Of a stretch of 64,000 nucleotides of DNA, positions 9,479-18,459 are shown piece after piece. Position 1 is the stretch's first letter; each line of letters begins with the position of its first letter. This DNA is from Enterococcaceae bacterium OF42-14pH9A. GTDB lineage: Bacteria; Bacillota; Bacilli; Lactobacillales; Enterococcaceae. A program made the translations under genes and the position numbers. The stretch covers positions 1,654,963 to 1,718,962 of the forward strand of contig JAQEYU010000001.1 of assembly GCA_027692465.1 (NCBI GenBank), read 5' to 3'. The notes under the pieces are model-generated. The model was not told where the DNA came from. It worked only from the letters and a program-made list of their open reading frames with translations, and ran no database searches.

Positions 9479-10339
9479 ATGAATAAAGAAAAAATCGCTG
9501 TGTTAGCAGATTCGGGCAGTGATGTACCGCAGGATTTTGCGGCTGCCCATCAAGTGTTCACCCTGCCTTTAAAGGTGATCTATCCGGAAGGGGAATATAT
9601 CGATAAGTTGGAGATCACGACCGATGAGGTGATTGCTCGTATGCCCGGAGAGATCCCGTCCACCTCGTTGCCGGACGGACAAGCGATTCTGTCGATTTTT
9701 GACCGGATCAAAGCAGCCGGGTATGAAAAAGTCATCGCAGTTACCATCTCCAGCGGTCTTTCCGGAACCAATAATATGGTGCGGCTGATGGCCGACGAGT
9801 ATCCGGCGTTGGATATTTTTGTGCTGGACACTAAAAATATCGGGATTGCCTCCGGTCTGCAGGCGATCCGGGCAGTCGAGCTCATCGAGTCCGGATTGCC
9901 TTTTACGGAGATCTGTGCAACTTTAGCCAAGGAAGTCCCGCAAAACAAGGTCTTTTTCAATGTTGCGACCCTGGAATATCTGCAAAAGGGCGGCCGTATC
10001 GGCATGGTGACTGCCATTTTGGGAACCGCTTTGAAATTGAACCCGATCATCTCGTGTAATGATGAAGGGGTCTACTATACGGTAGCCAAGGCACGAGGAC
10101 GAGCCAAAAGTCTCGCCAAATCGCTGGAGCTGGTCAAGCAGTTTGCGGCAAGCCATAAAAAATACCGGCTGGCAGTGGCCCATGCCGGCGCAGAAAATGA
10201 AGCCCGGGAAATTGCCCGTCTGTTAAAAGAGATGCTGCCTAATGCCGTAGAAGAGGTGTTGTTTGGTGAGATTTCACCGGCTTTGGTTGTCCACACCGGT
10301 CCGCAGCTTCTCGGTGTCGGTGTGCAGGTGTTGGACTGA
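9479..10339 (+). CDS. DegV family fatty-acid-binding protein
   Basis: A 286-residue DegV-fold protein. Family members (FakB) bind a fatty acid and present it to the kinase FakA for entry into phospholipid synthesis. The N-terminal AVLADSGSDVPQDF, the ligand-site loop TISSGLSGTNNMVRL (residues 83-97) and the second-domain NVATLEYLQKGGRIG match the family. The ATG has AAGGAGC 10 nt upstream. It sits behind DUF1836 and ends before a very strong terminator. No fakA is in the window. Which fatty acid it binds cannot be told. Confidence 0.88.
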   Translation: MNKEKIAVLADSGSDVPQDFAAAHQVFTLPLKVIYPEGEYIDKLEITTDEVIARMPGEIPSTSLPDGQAILSIFDRIKAAGYEKVIAVTISSGLSGTNNMVRLMADEYPALDIFVLDTKNIGIASGLQAIRAVELIESGLPFTEICATLAKEVPQNKVFFNVATLEYLQKGGRIGMVTAILGTALKLNPIISCNDEGVYYTVAKARGRAKSLAKSLELVKQFAASHKKYRLAVAHAGAENEAREIARLLKEMLPNAVEEVLFGEISPALVVHTGPQLLGVGVQVLD

Positions 10340-10463
10340 TCACCAGACTGTGAGAGTTGATTTGGCAAGCGGTTCTGCCGCTCTTGCAGCCGCAATCCAC
10401 AGGTGGGCGATGTGATGGGTTTAAACCATTTAACCGAATACCGAATTTTAAAATTAACGTGAA

Positions 10464-10514
10464 ATGGCTCCCGACAGCAATCAGTAGTGATTGCTGTCGG
10501 GAGCCATTTTTTTG
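10464..10514 (+). terminator. Strong terminator of the DUF1836-degV operon
   Basis: A perfect 20-bp stem (10464-10483 with 10488-10507) with the 4-nt loop GTAG and a seven-T tract. It also insulates the convergent amidohydrolase gene. Confidence 0.92.
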
Positions 10515-10545
10515 GTTTTCATTTTGCAGCTGTGCGAGGCTGTAT

Positions 10546-11748
10546 TCAACGCCGGTCGAGGATTGGGCGGCCTTTGAAATAGCTGGCCGTCACAGGGATC
10601 TTGCGGGCGACAAATTCAGCTGTTGAAGCGGCAGCTGCCAACGTGAAGTTTGCCGGCATGCCGGGTTTGATCCATCCGGAGGGGTCGATCAGTTTTTGAC
10701 CGGTCACCAGTTCGAGACTTTCGGTCAGTGCGTTTTGGGAGGTCTGGTCAAAGATCTCAGCGTAACGGTTCAATTTGTCCATGACATCGCCATTGCCAAA
10801 GGGTGACCAGCAGTCGTAGATATTGTCACAACCAATGAAGGTCTTGACTCCGGCTGCTTTCAACTCTGTCAAAGGCGGGATTACAAAATTCAAAGGGATA
10901 CTGGAGATGATGGAAATGTCGTTGGCTGCAAGCCGCTCAAAAAGGGCCTGCCGTTCTTCTTTGGCAAGATCTCTCAATCCGTAAGCATGGCTGATCGTGA
11001 CCTGCCCCTGCCAGTTTGTTTCCTCGGTCAATGACAATAATTTCTCAAAGAAAGCACGGGCATTGTCTCCCCGCTCGTGCAAATGAAAATCGATCGGAGC
11101 GGCAAACTGAGTGGCTAAATCAAAAGTTTGGGATAAGGATTTTTCCAGATCCTTGTCCAAGGAAATCGGATCGACGCCGCCGACTAGTGAAGCCCCGTTT
11201 TGCAGAGCCCGCTTCATTTCCTGATAGGCATTGGAGCGCAGCAGACCATGCTGCGGAAAAGCCACCAGCTCATAATCGAAGGTCTCCTGATAGCGGCTGA
11301 GGACCTCTTGGGCGGATTCTAAATAACGCTGCCCGACAGTCGGATGGATATCGATGTGGGAACGAAAGTGGGTGACACCGTGGGAAAGCTCCAGCTGGAT
11401 TAGATTTTCCATGCGCTGTGAGAACGAAACCGGTGCCTGTTCCAAGTAGGCAAATTCATCCGTGAAACGGTCCACCAGTGTTTCAGCCGGCCGAATAGGA
11501 GACCAGGGGATCCCTAATTTGCTTTTATCAAAGTGGACATGCATTTCTCTCAGTTGGGGCAAAAGCAGTAAATCGTGCCCATCAATCACCTGTACGTTTT
11601 CCGGAACCGGCAATGCATTGTCAGTGACAGCGGTTATGCTGCCATCTTCAAAAGTGATGGCGACCTCTCGGACAGCTGTTTTGTAGTTGAAACCTCCTGC
11701 GTAAAGATAACCGGTTTCAATTCGCAGATTTTTGATTACTGTTTTCAT
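10546..11748 (-). CDS. Amidohydrolase of the cytosine-deaminase-like group
   Basis: This 400-residue metal-dependent hydrolase has an N-terminal small beta domain, then the metal pair H70/H72 in REMHVHFDKS, DFHLHERGD, the SHAYGL histidine, and the late metal aspartate in FIGCDNIYDCW. The set fits the CodA/AtzC-like branch that deaminates rings or removes amines from N-heterocycles. The substrate is not deducible. The ATG has GGAGG 5 nt upstream. It is a single minus-strand gene, convergent with degV. No transporter neighbour suggests a substrate. Confidence 0.78.
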   Translation of the reverse strand: MKTVIKNLRIETGYLYAGGFNYKTAVREVAITFEDGSITAVTDNALPVPENVQVIDGHDLLLLPQLREMHVHFDKSKLGIPWSPIRPAETLVDRFTDEFAYLEQAPVSFSQRMENLIQLELSHGVTHFRSHIDIHPTVGQRYLESAQEVLSRYQETFDYELVAFPQHGLLRSNAYQEMKRALQNGASLVGGVDPISLDKDLEKSLSQTFDLATQFAAPIDFHLHERGDNARAFFEKLLSLTEETNWQGQVTISHAYGLRDLAKEERQALFERLAANDISIISSIPLNFVIPPLTELKAAGVKTFIGCDNIYDCWSPFGNGDVMDKLNRYAEIFDQTSQNALTESLELVTGQKLIDPSGWIKPGMPANFTLAAAASTAEFVARKIPVTASYFKGRPILDRR

Positions 11749-11839
11749 AGTGACCTCCGTTGGTTTTTATAGTCCAAAGCATTTTCAGCCATAGGGTACT
11801 CCATAGCTGTCATAAAAGCTATTTTTTATCATCGGGATC

Positions 11840-11959
11840 AGGATTTGTCTGAAAACGCCAGTGGCAGCTATTTTAGTCTTTTCACCATAAGCTGTTCGTA
11901 ACTCCGCAGCTTTGCACCACATAAGCTGAGCTTTACTCCTTGTTTTCGGACACGGCCTA
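11840..11959 (-). repeat. Dispersed TIR repeat, copy D (inverted, internally deleted)
   Basis: 120 bp between AGGATTTGTCTGAAAACGCC on the left and GTTTTCGGACACGGCCTA on the right, the cleanest pair of inverted ends in the window. On the minus strand it has AAAGCTCAGCTTATGTGGTG and GGTGAAAAGACTAAAATAGC as in copies A and C, but it lacks their GGAATTCAGA-CCGAAAG segment. Confidence 0.75.
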
Positions 11960-12085
11960 AAAAAGGAGGCTGCGGCTGTTGTTTTGCCGCCGAAACGAAA
12001 AATCAAAAAATGCCGGTATTTTAAATTTTCGTTGCGACAGATCAGCGGTTTTGGAGCTTTTAATGAAAACCTTGTGAAAATAAGG

Positions 12086-12228
12086 TATAATAACAAGGAC
12101 GAACCAGGGACGGTGGATTTGGCGACAGCAGCCGAGGGTAACGTTTACCGATGCAATGCGGCAGACGAATCAAAAAGCTGCTGCTGCTTTTTACCTTTCG
12201 CCGGCAGACCGGCTATGATCTGCCGGCG
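12086..12228 (+). promoter_or_regulatory. walR upstream region: -10 element and leader hairpin
   Basis: TATAAT at 12086-12091 (no strong -35; a 17-bp spacer would put ATGAAA there) gives a leader of about 180 nt. The leader holds a perfect 10-bp GC-rich stem CGCCGGCAGA/TCTGCCGGCG (12199-12208 with 12219-12228) 50 nt before the walR start. No T-run follows, so it is not a terminator. Confidence 0.5.
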
Positions 12229-12278
12229 CTCGGCATGATCCGCTGCTCCCTGACAGAACAGTAGAAGAGGTGTTTTTT

Positions 12279-12983
12279 TTGAAAAAAATTCTAGTAGTCG
12301 ATGACGAAAAACCGATCTCTGATATCGTAAAATTCAACCTGACCAAAGAAGGCTATGAAGTCTATACCGCTTATGACGGGGAAGAAGCGTTGGAGAAGGT
12401 CAAAGAAGTGGAACCGGATCTGATCTTGCTGGATCTGATGCTGCCGAAGATTGACGGGTTGGAAGTAGCCCGGGAAGTCCGCAAAAATTACGACATGCCG
12501 ATCATTATGGTGACTGCCAAAGATTCCGAAATCGATAAGGTTTTGGGCTTGGAATTGGGGGCAGACGACTATGTCACCAAACCGTTTTCCAATCGGGAAC
12601 TGGTGGCCCGTGTCAAGGCCAATCTCCGTCGCGGTTCTCAGGCTGCCAAAGAAGCGGAAGAACCGGCGACCACCGATCTGGCTATCGGCGATTTGACTAT
12701 TTTGCCGGATGCCTACATGGTGACTAAAAACGGTACTGCTATCGAGCTGACCCACCGGGAGTTCGAGCTGCTGCATTATCTGGCCAAGCACCTGGGGCAG
12801 GTCATGACTCGTGAGCATTTGCTGCAAACCGTGTGGGGCTACGATTATTTCGGAGATGTACGGACAGTAGATGTCACCGTTCGCCGCCTGCGGGAAAAAA
12901 TCGAAGACAATCCCAGCCACCCCAACTACCTGGTAACTCGCCGCGGGGTCGGTTATTACCTGCGCAACCCGGAACAGGAGTAA
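12279..12983 (+). CDS. walR: Response regulator WalR (YycF)
   Basis: This 234-residue OmpR-family regulator is the essential controller of cell-wall hydrolase genes in low-GC Gram-positives. The receiver domain has DDEKP, phospho-acceptor D52 in LLDLMLPK and the switch-end K in [10 protein letters not shown]. The C-terminal winged helix includes [22 protein letters not shown] place the start at TTG 12279 ([11 protein letters not shown]), because AAGAGG at 12265-12270 is 8 nt before it and family proteins start there; the in-frame GTG at 12270 lies inside that site. It heads walRKHIJ. Confidence 0.95.
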   Translation: MKKILVVDDEKPISDIVKFNLTKEGYEVYTAYDGEEALEKVKEVEPDLILLDLMLPKIDGLEVAREVRKNYDMPIIMVTAKDSEIDKVLGLELGADDYVTKPFSNRELVARVKANLRRGSQAAKEAEEPATTDLAIGDLTILPDAYMVTKNGTAIELTHREFELLHYLAKHLGQVMTREHLLQTVWGYDYFGDVRTVDVTVRRLREKIEDNPSHPNYLVTRRGVGYYLRNPEQE

Positions 12984-12990
12984 ACTCTCA

Positions 12991-14832
12991 ATGAAAAAGA
13001 AAGTTCGCTTTTTTCAATCGGTGAACTTTAAAATCGCCCTGGCATTTATCTTGATCCTGTTGATTTCGATCGAGATTATCGGGGCGTATTTTATTCGCGG
13101 ATTGGAACGCAATACTATCAAGACCTTCACGGACAATATGAAAGATCAGGCTTCCCGGGTAGCACCGGAATTTGCCAACGACATCACCCATAAAAACGGT
13201 GAGGATGCCACCGGTGATGAGTTGTCCAATATCCAGCTGCGGTTGGAAAACAGTGTTTCCTCCGACGTACTGGAGATGCGGGTGGTGGATGCCAGTGGGA
13301 TCGTTTTGGGAGCGACACCTTTGACGGACAAGTCTCTTATCGGCAAGAAAAACGATTACCGGGATATCAATGATCTGGCTTTTGTTGCCAAGACGGCCTA
13401 CGATGAAACCACCAATAAACGGGTTTACATCGTGGTGCAGCCCATCCAGTCGGCCACCGGAGATACTGTCATCGGGGCGCTGTTCATGAAAAGCGACATC
13501 GAAGACCGCTATGAAGAAATCCACGAGACCGCATTGATCTTCGTCTTTGCTTCTTTGATCGCAGCGGGGATCTCGATTGTCGTCGCGGTACTGGTTTCTC
13601 GTTCCATCACACAACCGATCGTGGAAATGCGGGAGCAGGCGTTGCGGATCGCTCGCGGCGATTACAGTCGACGGGTGACGGTTTACGGTGGCGACGAATT
13701 GGGTCAGCTGGCTGAAACTTTTAATCAGCTGGGAGATCGGATCGCCGAGACACAAGATGCGATGGAATCTGAGCGTAATCGGCTGGACAGTGTCTTGTCT
13801 CATATGACAGACGGGGTGATTGCCACCGATCGTCGCGGCAAGGTGATTACTATCAATGAGATGGCGCTAACCTTGTTGAATGTCAAACGGGAGGAAGTTA
13901 TCGGCGAATCGATCTTGGAACTTTTGGCGATTGATGAAGATTATACCTTGCGCAAATTGTTGGAAAATCCTGATGAGATGCTGATTGAGCGGGACAATCC
14001 CTATCGCGGGCATGTGATCTTGCGGACCGATTTTTCCATGATTCGCCGGGAATCCGGCTTTATCTCCGGCTTGGTAGCGGTGATGCATGATGTTACCGAA
14101 CAGGAGAAAACCGAGCAGGAGCGGCGGGATTTCGTATCCAATGTGTCCCACGAACTGCGGACCCCTCTTACCAGTATGCGCAGCTATATCGAAGCACTGA
14201 GTGAAGGAGCCTGGAAAGATGAAGAGATTGCACCGAACTTTTTAAAGGTGACCTTGGATGAGACTGATCGGATGATCCGGATGATCAACGATCTGTTGGA
14301 TCTTTCCCGCATGGACAGCGGCAAATCAGTGATGCAGCTGGAGTATGTCAACTTTAACGAGCTGGTGAACTTTGTTTTGGATCGTTTTGATATGATCGTA
14401 GAAAATCAGGATGCCGGTAAAAAATACCGAATTCGTCGTGATTTCACCAAGCGGGATTTGTGGGCCGAAGTGGATACCGATAAGATTATCCAAGTGGTCG
14501 ACAATATCATGAACAATGCCATCAAGTACTCCCCGGACGGAGGCACGATCACCGTCCGGCTTTCAGAGACCCACAACAATATCGTCTTGAGCATCACCGA
14601 TCAAGGTCTGGGAATTCCCAAAAAGGATTTGGGACGGGTTTTTGACCGCTTCTATCGAGTGGATAAGGCCCGAGCCCGCAAACAGGGGGGGACCGGACTG
14701 GGGCTGGCCATCTCCAAGGAGGTCATCAAAGCTCATGGCGGCAATATCTGGGTGGAAAGTCAGGAAGGCCGTGGCTCGACATTTTATATCACGCTGCCTT
14801 ACGAACCTTATGAGGAGGATTGGTGGGAATGA
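12991..14832 (+). CDS. walK: Sensor histidine kinase WalK (YycG)
   Basis: A 613-residue membrane kinase that phosphorylates WalR. Order: TM1 (about 11-34), extracellular Cache-like domain, TM2 (about 178-200), HAMP (RSITQPIVEMREQALRIARGDYSRRV), PAS (about 265-370), HisKA with H387 in SNVSHELRTPL, and HATPase with N, G1 and G2 boxes (NNAIKYSPDGGT, DQGLGIPKKD, GTGLGLAISKEV). Starts 7 bp after walR. Domain content and length match enterococcal and bacillary WalK, the extracellular domain included. Confidence 0.95.
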   Translation: MKKKVRFFQSVNFKIALAFILILLISIEIIGAYFIRGLERNTIKTFTDNMKDQASRVAPEFANDITHKNGEDATGDELSNIQLRLENSVSSDVLEMRVVDASGIVLGATPLTDKSLIGKKNDYRDINDLAFVAKTAYDETTNKRVYIVVQPIQSATGDTVIGALFMKSDIEDRYEEIHETALIFVFASLIAAGISIVVAVLVSRSITQPIVEMREQALRIARGDYSRRVTVYGGDELGQLAETFNQLGDRIAETQDAMESERNRLDSVLSHMTDGVIATDRRGKVITINEMALTLLNVKREEVIGESILELLAIDEDYTLRKLLENPDEMLIERDNPYRGHVILRTDFSMIRRESGFISGLVAVMHDVTEQEKTEQERRDFVSNVSHELRTPLTSMRSYIEALSEGAWKDEEIAPNFLKVTLDETDRMIRMINDLLDLSRMDSGKSVMQLEYVNFNELVNFVLDRFDMIVENQDAGKKYRIRRDFTKRDLWAEVDTDKIIQVVDNIMNNAIKYSPDGGTITVRLSETHNNIVLSITDQGLGIPKKDLGRVFDRFYRVDKARARKQGGTGLGLAISKEVIKAHGGNIWVESQEGRGSTFYITLPYEPYEEDWWE

Positions 14833-16145
14833 AATTATCCGAAAAAATCATTCGTTACGGCTTGATCGCATTGATTGCTATGAGCCTGTACCTTTCCTAC
14901 AAGATCTGGCTGAGCCCTAATGCCCGGACTTATTTGGGGGATGATCAAAGCACGGTTGTCGCCAGCACTGCCAATCTGCGCAAAGCCGATGAAGTTTTTT
15001 TGCCTACACGGTTAGTCTGGGTAAAAAATCCTGAAGACATCAAGATGCTGTCTTCAGAAAATGCCATCAGCAAAATTCATGAGCTGGTAGTCAAGGGACG
15101 TTATGGCGCGGTCAGCGGGACCACTTATGACGATGACCAGGCTTTTTTGGAAGCGGCGGATATCCGTCACGGAATCGAGATGAGTTATTTCGGCTCCTTC
15201 CAGCTTTACGAATACGTGAAAATGTTTAATCTGAAAATCGATACTGATGAAGTTGCAGACGGCAAAGAGATCTTTTTTACCAAGGTTCAGTGGGATTTTG
15301 ACAACAGTCGAATCCGGTTTATCAATACCCGAAGACACCAGATCTATGAGGCAGCGATGACTATGGAATTGGATCCCGTGGAGCAAAAACTGCGGCAGCT
15401 GGACGAACCCTGGATGGCGATGACGCCCACCAATCGCTTGTCCAGCCTGCAATACAATACCAGTGAGAAAGTCGAGCTGAAACTTTACAGTTATATTGCC
15501 TCGACCCAGACCTACACTGTCTTTAGAAATGCTTTTTTCCAAGATCCGGAAAATGTGAAGAGCAGTGAGGAAAGCCGAGATATCGTCTTGTACGGCGGAT
15601 CAGAGACGATGCATGTCCAGGAAAATCAGCAGATCGTTGATTTTCAGGGACAATTGGAGACGACTGCCGACGCAGAAGCGGATATCTACGACCGCAGTTA
15701 TCACTACATCAGCCGTCTGGGCACCGGGATCGGCTACCTGCGCTTTTTTGATCGCAGCAAAGAAGGGATCACCTACCGTACCTTTATCGAAGGGTTTCCG
15801 GTCTTTGGGGATGCTTACCAGGGGGAAGTCACTTTCGATATTCGCGATACCGGCGTCGGGACCCCGCAAATCGATATCCGCAGCAGCCTGAATACCATCC
15901 AGATTCCGATCCCGTCAGAGGAGACGGTAACCTTGGATTCCAGCGGTGCGGTGATCCGGGAATTGACGGAAAAAGGTGCCCAGGCGGATCTTTGGCAGTC
16001 GATGGTCATCGGTTACCAACGTCAGGATGTCAAAAATGCAGACGGGATCGTTGACATGGTGCCTACTTGGTACATCAAGTATGATGACAGCTGGTATTCG
16101 TATCAACAGCTTTTGGAACGTCTGGCACAAAAGGAGGGAGCCTGA
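14829..16145 (+). CDS. walH: WalK-associated regulator WalH (YycH)
   Basis: A 438-residue protein with one N-terminal membrane helix (about 10-25) and a large extracytoplasmic domain. The YycH family contacts WalK together with YycI and tunes its activity: inhibitory in Bacillus, activating in Staphylococcus. The ATG at 14829 overlaps the walK stop (ATGA) and has GGAGG upstream. An in-frame TTG at 14820 is less likely. Position and topology are the main evidence, since the family is poorly conserved. Confidence 0.9.
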   Translation: MKLSEKIIRYGLIALIAMSLYLSYKIWLSPNARTYLGDDQSTVVASTANLRKADEVFLPTRLVWVKNPEDIKMLSSENAISKIHELVVKGRYGAVSGTTYDDDQAFLEAADIRHGIEMSYFGSFQLYEYVKMFNLKIDTDEVADGKEIFFTKVQWDFDNSRIRFINTRRHQIYEAAMTMELDPVEQKLRQLDEPWMAMTPTNRLSSLQYNTSEKVELKLYSYIASTQTYTVFRNAFFQDPENVKSSEESRDIVLYGGSETMHVQENQQIVDFQGQLETTADAEADIYDRSYHYISRLGTGIGYLRFFDRSKEGITYRTFIEGFPVFGDAYQGEVTFDIRDTGVGTPQIDIRSSLNTIQIPIPSEETVTLDSSGAVIRELTEKGAQADLWQSMVIGYQRQDVKNADGIVDMVPTWYIKYDDSWYSYQQLLERLAQKEGA

Positions 16146-17006
16146 TTGGATTTTAAACGAATCGAGTGGATCTTCTTTCTGGCCTTTCTGGGCGTGAATA
16201 TTTTCCTGCTGAGCATTTATCGTTCCGCAAAAACGGAAGAAAACAACGTCGCGGCTTCCAATCAGAAGATTGCGATCGAGCAGCGATTGAGAGCAGATGA
16301 TATCAAGTACGAAAACGAACTCTCCACCAAAAAAGCGGAAGGCTATTATCTCAGCGGCGAGCCTACCGATATGCAGCAGGCAGTCCGGGAATACCGGGAT
16401 CAGCTCGAAGACAGCACGGCTTTTCGCCTGGGAGTCAAGATCGAAAGCAACCAGCTGACCCGCAATGTTTCCGATGGGTTCAATATTACCGATGACGGCA
16501 AGACTGCTGAGACATTGGCTAAATTTTTGGATCAGCAAGGTGAGTTCCTGTTCGGCAGCGAGTACCAATATCTGCCGCAGCTCTCCTTTCAAGACAAGGA
16601 ATACCCGGAGATTATCGCCGCTCAAAGCTATGAAGGAATCCCCTTCAACGATGACTCCAGCCGCTTGGATATCACCTTGGAAAACACCGACAATCTCTTG
16701 AAGATCACCCGCTATACGCAAACCCATATCGGGAACATTGAAAAGCTGCGGGACAAGGTAAATCTGTATACAGAACGGGATGCGATCGATACCCTGTATG
16801 TCAACAACCGGATTCCACCGAAGTCCACTATCGCTTGGCGGCAGCTGGTCTATACCTTGAGCCTGCAGTTTCGCGGAACCAATGTCTATATCCCTGCATG
16901 GTTTATCGCCGTTGACACCGGCAGCAGCCTGCAAGTGGAAAAAGTCAACGCAATCACCAACCGGGTCTTCACCAACAATCCCGTTCAAAAGGTGGAAAAA
17001 AACTGA
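16146..17006 (+). CDS. walI: WalK-associated regulator WalI (YycI)
   Basis: 286 residues: short cytoplasmic start, one membrane helix (WIFFLAFLGVNIFLLSIY, residues 9-26), and an extracytoplasmic YycI domain. Starts at TTG directly after the walH stop, with GGAGGGA 6 nt upstream. It partners WalH at WalK. The coding order walRKHI is the conserved one. A possible internal promoter (TATAAT at about 17016) lies after this gene. Confidence 0.9.
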   Translation: MDFKRIEWIFFLAFLGVNIFLLSIYRSAKTEENNVAASNQKIAIEQRLRADDIKYENELSTKKAEGYYLSGEPTDMQQAVREYRDQLEDSTAFRLGVKIESNQLTRNVSDGFNITDDGKTAETLAKFLDQQGEFLFGSEYQYLPQLSFQDKEYPEIIAAQSYEGIPFNDDSSRLDITLENTDNLLKITRYTQTHIGNIEKLRDKVNLYTERDAIDTLYVNNRIPPKSTIAWRQLVYTLSLQFRGTNVYIPAWFIAVDTGSSLQVEKVNAITNRVFTNNPVQKVEKN

Positions 17007-17158
17007 CGATGGCCTTATAATGGAAAACGATCTGCAGGCAGCAGGCAAAAGCGTCGAAATGTGTCTTTTTGCTGCGGAGGCCTGCTACCAAAAATCCAGC
17101 CGGTAAACGAAGTGCAGGCAGCAGCTGGATGCAGTTAAAAGAAGGGAAGTTTCAACTC

Positions 17159-17974
17159 ATGACCACCACAACGGCGACGGCAACAATGAATATTTCGATC
17201 TTAGCCAGCGGCAGTTCGGGAAATTCCCTCTACATCGAAAGTGAAAAAAAGAAGATTCTGGTGGATGCCGGTCTTTCCGGTAAAAAAATAACCTCGCTCT
17301 TGGCAGAAGTCGGTCGTAAACCGGAAGATCTCGATGCGATCCTAGTGACCCACGAGCATCGGGACCATATCCACGGCGTCGGCGTCATGGCCCGCAAGTA
17401 TAAACTGGATGTCTATGCTAATGAGAAGACCTGGGAAGCGATGGATCCATTGATCGGCAATGTCCCGCTGGAGCAAAAGCAGATCTTTGAGATGGGCAAA
17501 GTCTTGACGATGGGGGATCTGGATATCGAAAGTTTCGGTGTTTCCCACGATGCGGCGGCTCCGCAGTTTTACAGCTTTCATAAAAATGGTAAAAAATTCG
17601 TGATGCTGACGGATACCGGGTATTGTTCCGATCACATCCGTGGAGTGATTCGGGGTGCCGATGCCTATCTGATGGAATCCAACCATGATTTGGAGATGCT
17701 GCGGATGGGGCCGTATCCTTGGAGTTTGAAACAGCGTATCCTGGGGGACCGGGGACACTTGTCAAATGAAGACGGCGCTCTGGTAATCACCGATATTATC
17801 GGTGACAATACCAAACGAATCTACCTGGGCCATCTGAGTAAAGAAAACAACTTGAAAGAGCTGGCTCACATGACTATGGAAGGTACGCTGAGAGAACATG
17901 ATCTGGGTGTCGGCGTGGATTTTGATATCTTTGATACCGATCCGGATCGAGCCTGCGAAATGTTCAGTCTTTAA
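17159..17974 (+). CDS. walJ: MBL-fold hydrolase WalJ (YycJ)
   Basis: A 271-residue metallo-beta-lactamase-fold protein, the usual fifth member of the wal operon and probably a nuclease. Metal motif THEHRDHIHG and the later MLTDTGYCSDH, ESNHD and YLGHLSKENN are the family set. I chose ATG 17159 (GAAGGGAAG 8 nt upstream), which gives a Thr/Ala-rich leader TTTTATAT before the conserved NISILASGSSGNS; a second ATG at 17186 has no ribosome site. The gap to walI (152 bp) is unusually long. The usual next gene, htrA, is absent: the mobA operon follows instead. Confidence 0.9.
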   Translation: MTTTTATATMNISILASGSSGNSLYIESEKKKILVDAGLSGKKITSLLAEVGRKPEDLDAILVTHEHRDHIHGVGVMARKYKLDVYANEKTWEAMDPLIGNVPLEQKQIFEMGKVLTMGDLDIESFGVSHDAAAPQFYSFHKNGKKFVMLTDTGYCSDHIRGVIRGADAYLMESNHDLEMLRMGPYPWSLKQRILGDRGHLSNEDGALVITDIIGDNTKRIYLGHLSKENNLKELAHMTMEGTLREHDLGVGVDFDIFDTDPDRACEMFSL

Positions 17975-17998
17975 GGGATGGTCGGAATATACGGTGGT
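17971..17998 (+). repeat. Possible solo end of the dispersed repeat at the walJ stop
   Basis: TTAAGGGATGGTCGGAATAT then ACGGTGG resembles the left end of the repeat family (TTAGGGYRTGTCYGAAAA-GCCGGTGG). The TAA stop of walJ is its first part. No right end was recognised. Confidence 0.4.
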
Positions 17999-18061
17999 CT
18001 GTTTGTGTAAATATCTGTCGGAACCAGAGTGTAACGGATTGCTCAGGTAGTGTTTTATTTG

Positions 18062-18227
18062 GACAGTTTTCAAAGTAAGCGGTCAAGTGCCGAAAAGTTC
18101 CAGAAGACGCTCCGACCTGAACCCCGACAGACAGCTGCAGCCGAAGCCAGCGAGCAATGCCACTTGAACTGTCGACCATTAGAAGAAGATCTTTTTGGAA
18201 GTACTGCTTCCAAAGAGGTCTTTTTTT
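18062..18227 (+). other. Structured untranslated element ending in a terminator, upstream of mobA
   Basis: TCAAGTG (18083-18089) can pair with CACTTGA (18161-18167), closing an 85-nt GC-rich region. Alternatively ACAGTT..CAA (18063-18073) can pair with TTGAACTGT (18164-18172). The two helices share bases and exclude each other. A strong terminator hairpin (18188-18201 with 18207-18220, seven Ts) follows. This looks like a riboswitch or an independent RNA, but I recognise no known class and no clear promoter. Confidence 0.4.
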
Positions 18228-18390
18228 GCGTCGGCAAAACTTTGTGGCGGATGACAGGTGCGATTTCAAACGGATTGAGGGCAGGAAAACATCGATATTC
18301 TCAATGCCGGACAATCAAAATCCGGCTCAAAACAAACCCTGGCAGTGACACGGGAGCAACAATTGAATAATAACGCTTTCATTTTTCTTG

Positions 18391-18419
18391 TTGACCCCGC
18401 CGGAAAACACGACTATACT
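18391..18419 (+). promoter_or_regulatory. Promoter of the mobA-formate dehydrogenase operon
   Basis: TTGACC (18391-18396), 17-bp spacer, TATACT (18414-18419): near consensus, 40 bp before mobA. No clear Fnr- or CRP-type palindrome is seen. Confidence 0.8.
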
Positions 18420-18459
18420 GAGACTGAAAAAAAGTTAGATAAACAAAAAAATAGTTAGG

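Noticed and set aside
12988..13803. A 271-codon open frame on the minus strand opposite walK
   Set aside because: It lies wholly inside walK, has composition typical of antisense reading, no ribosome site and no family resemblance.
15915..17048. A 377-codon minus-strand open frame opposite walH/walI
   Set aside because: Mirror of two well-supported genes; no ribosome site, no recognisable domain.
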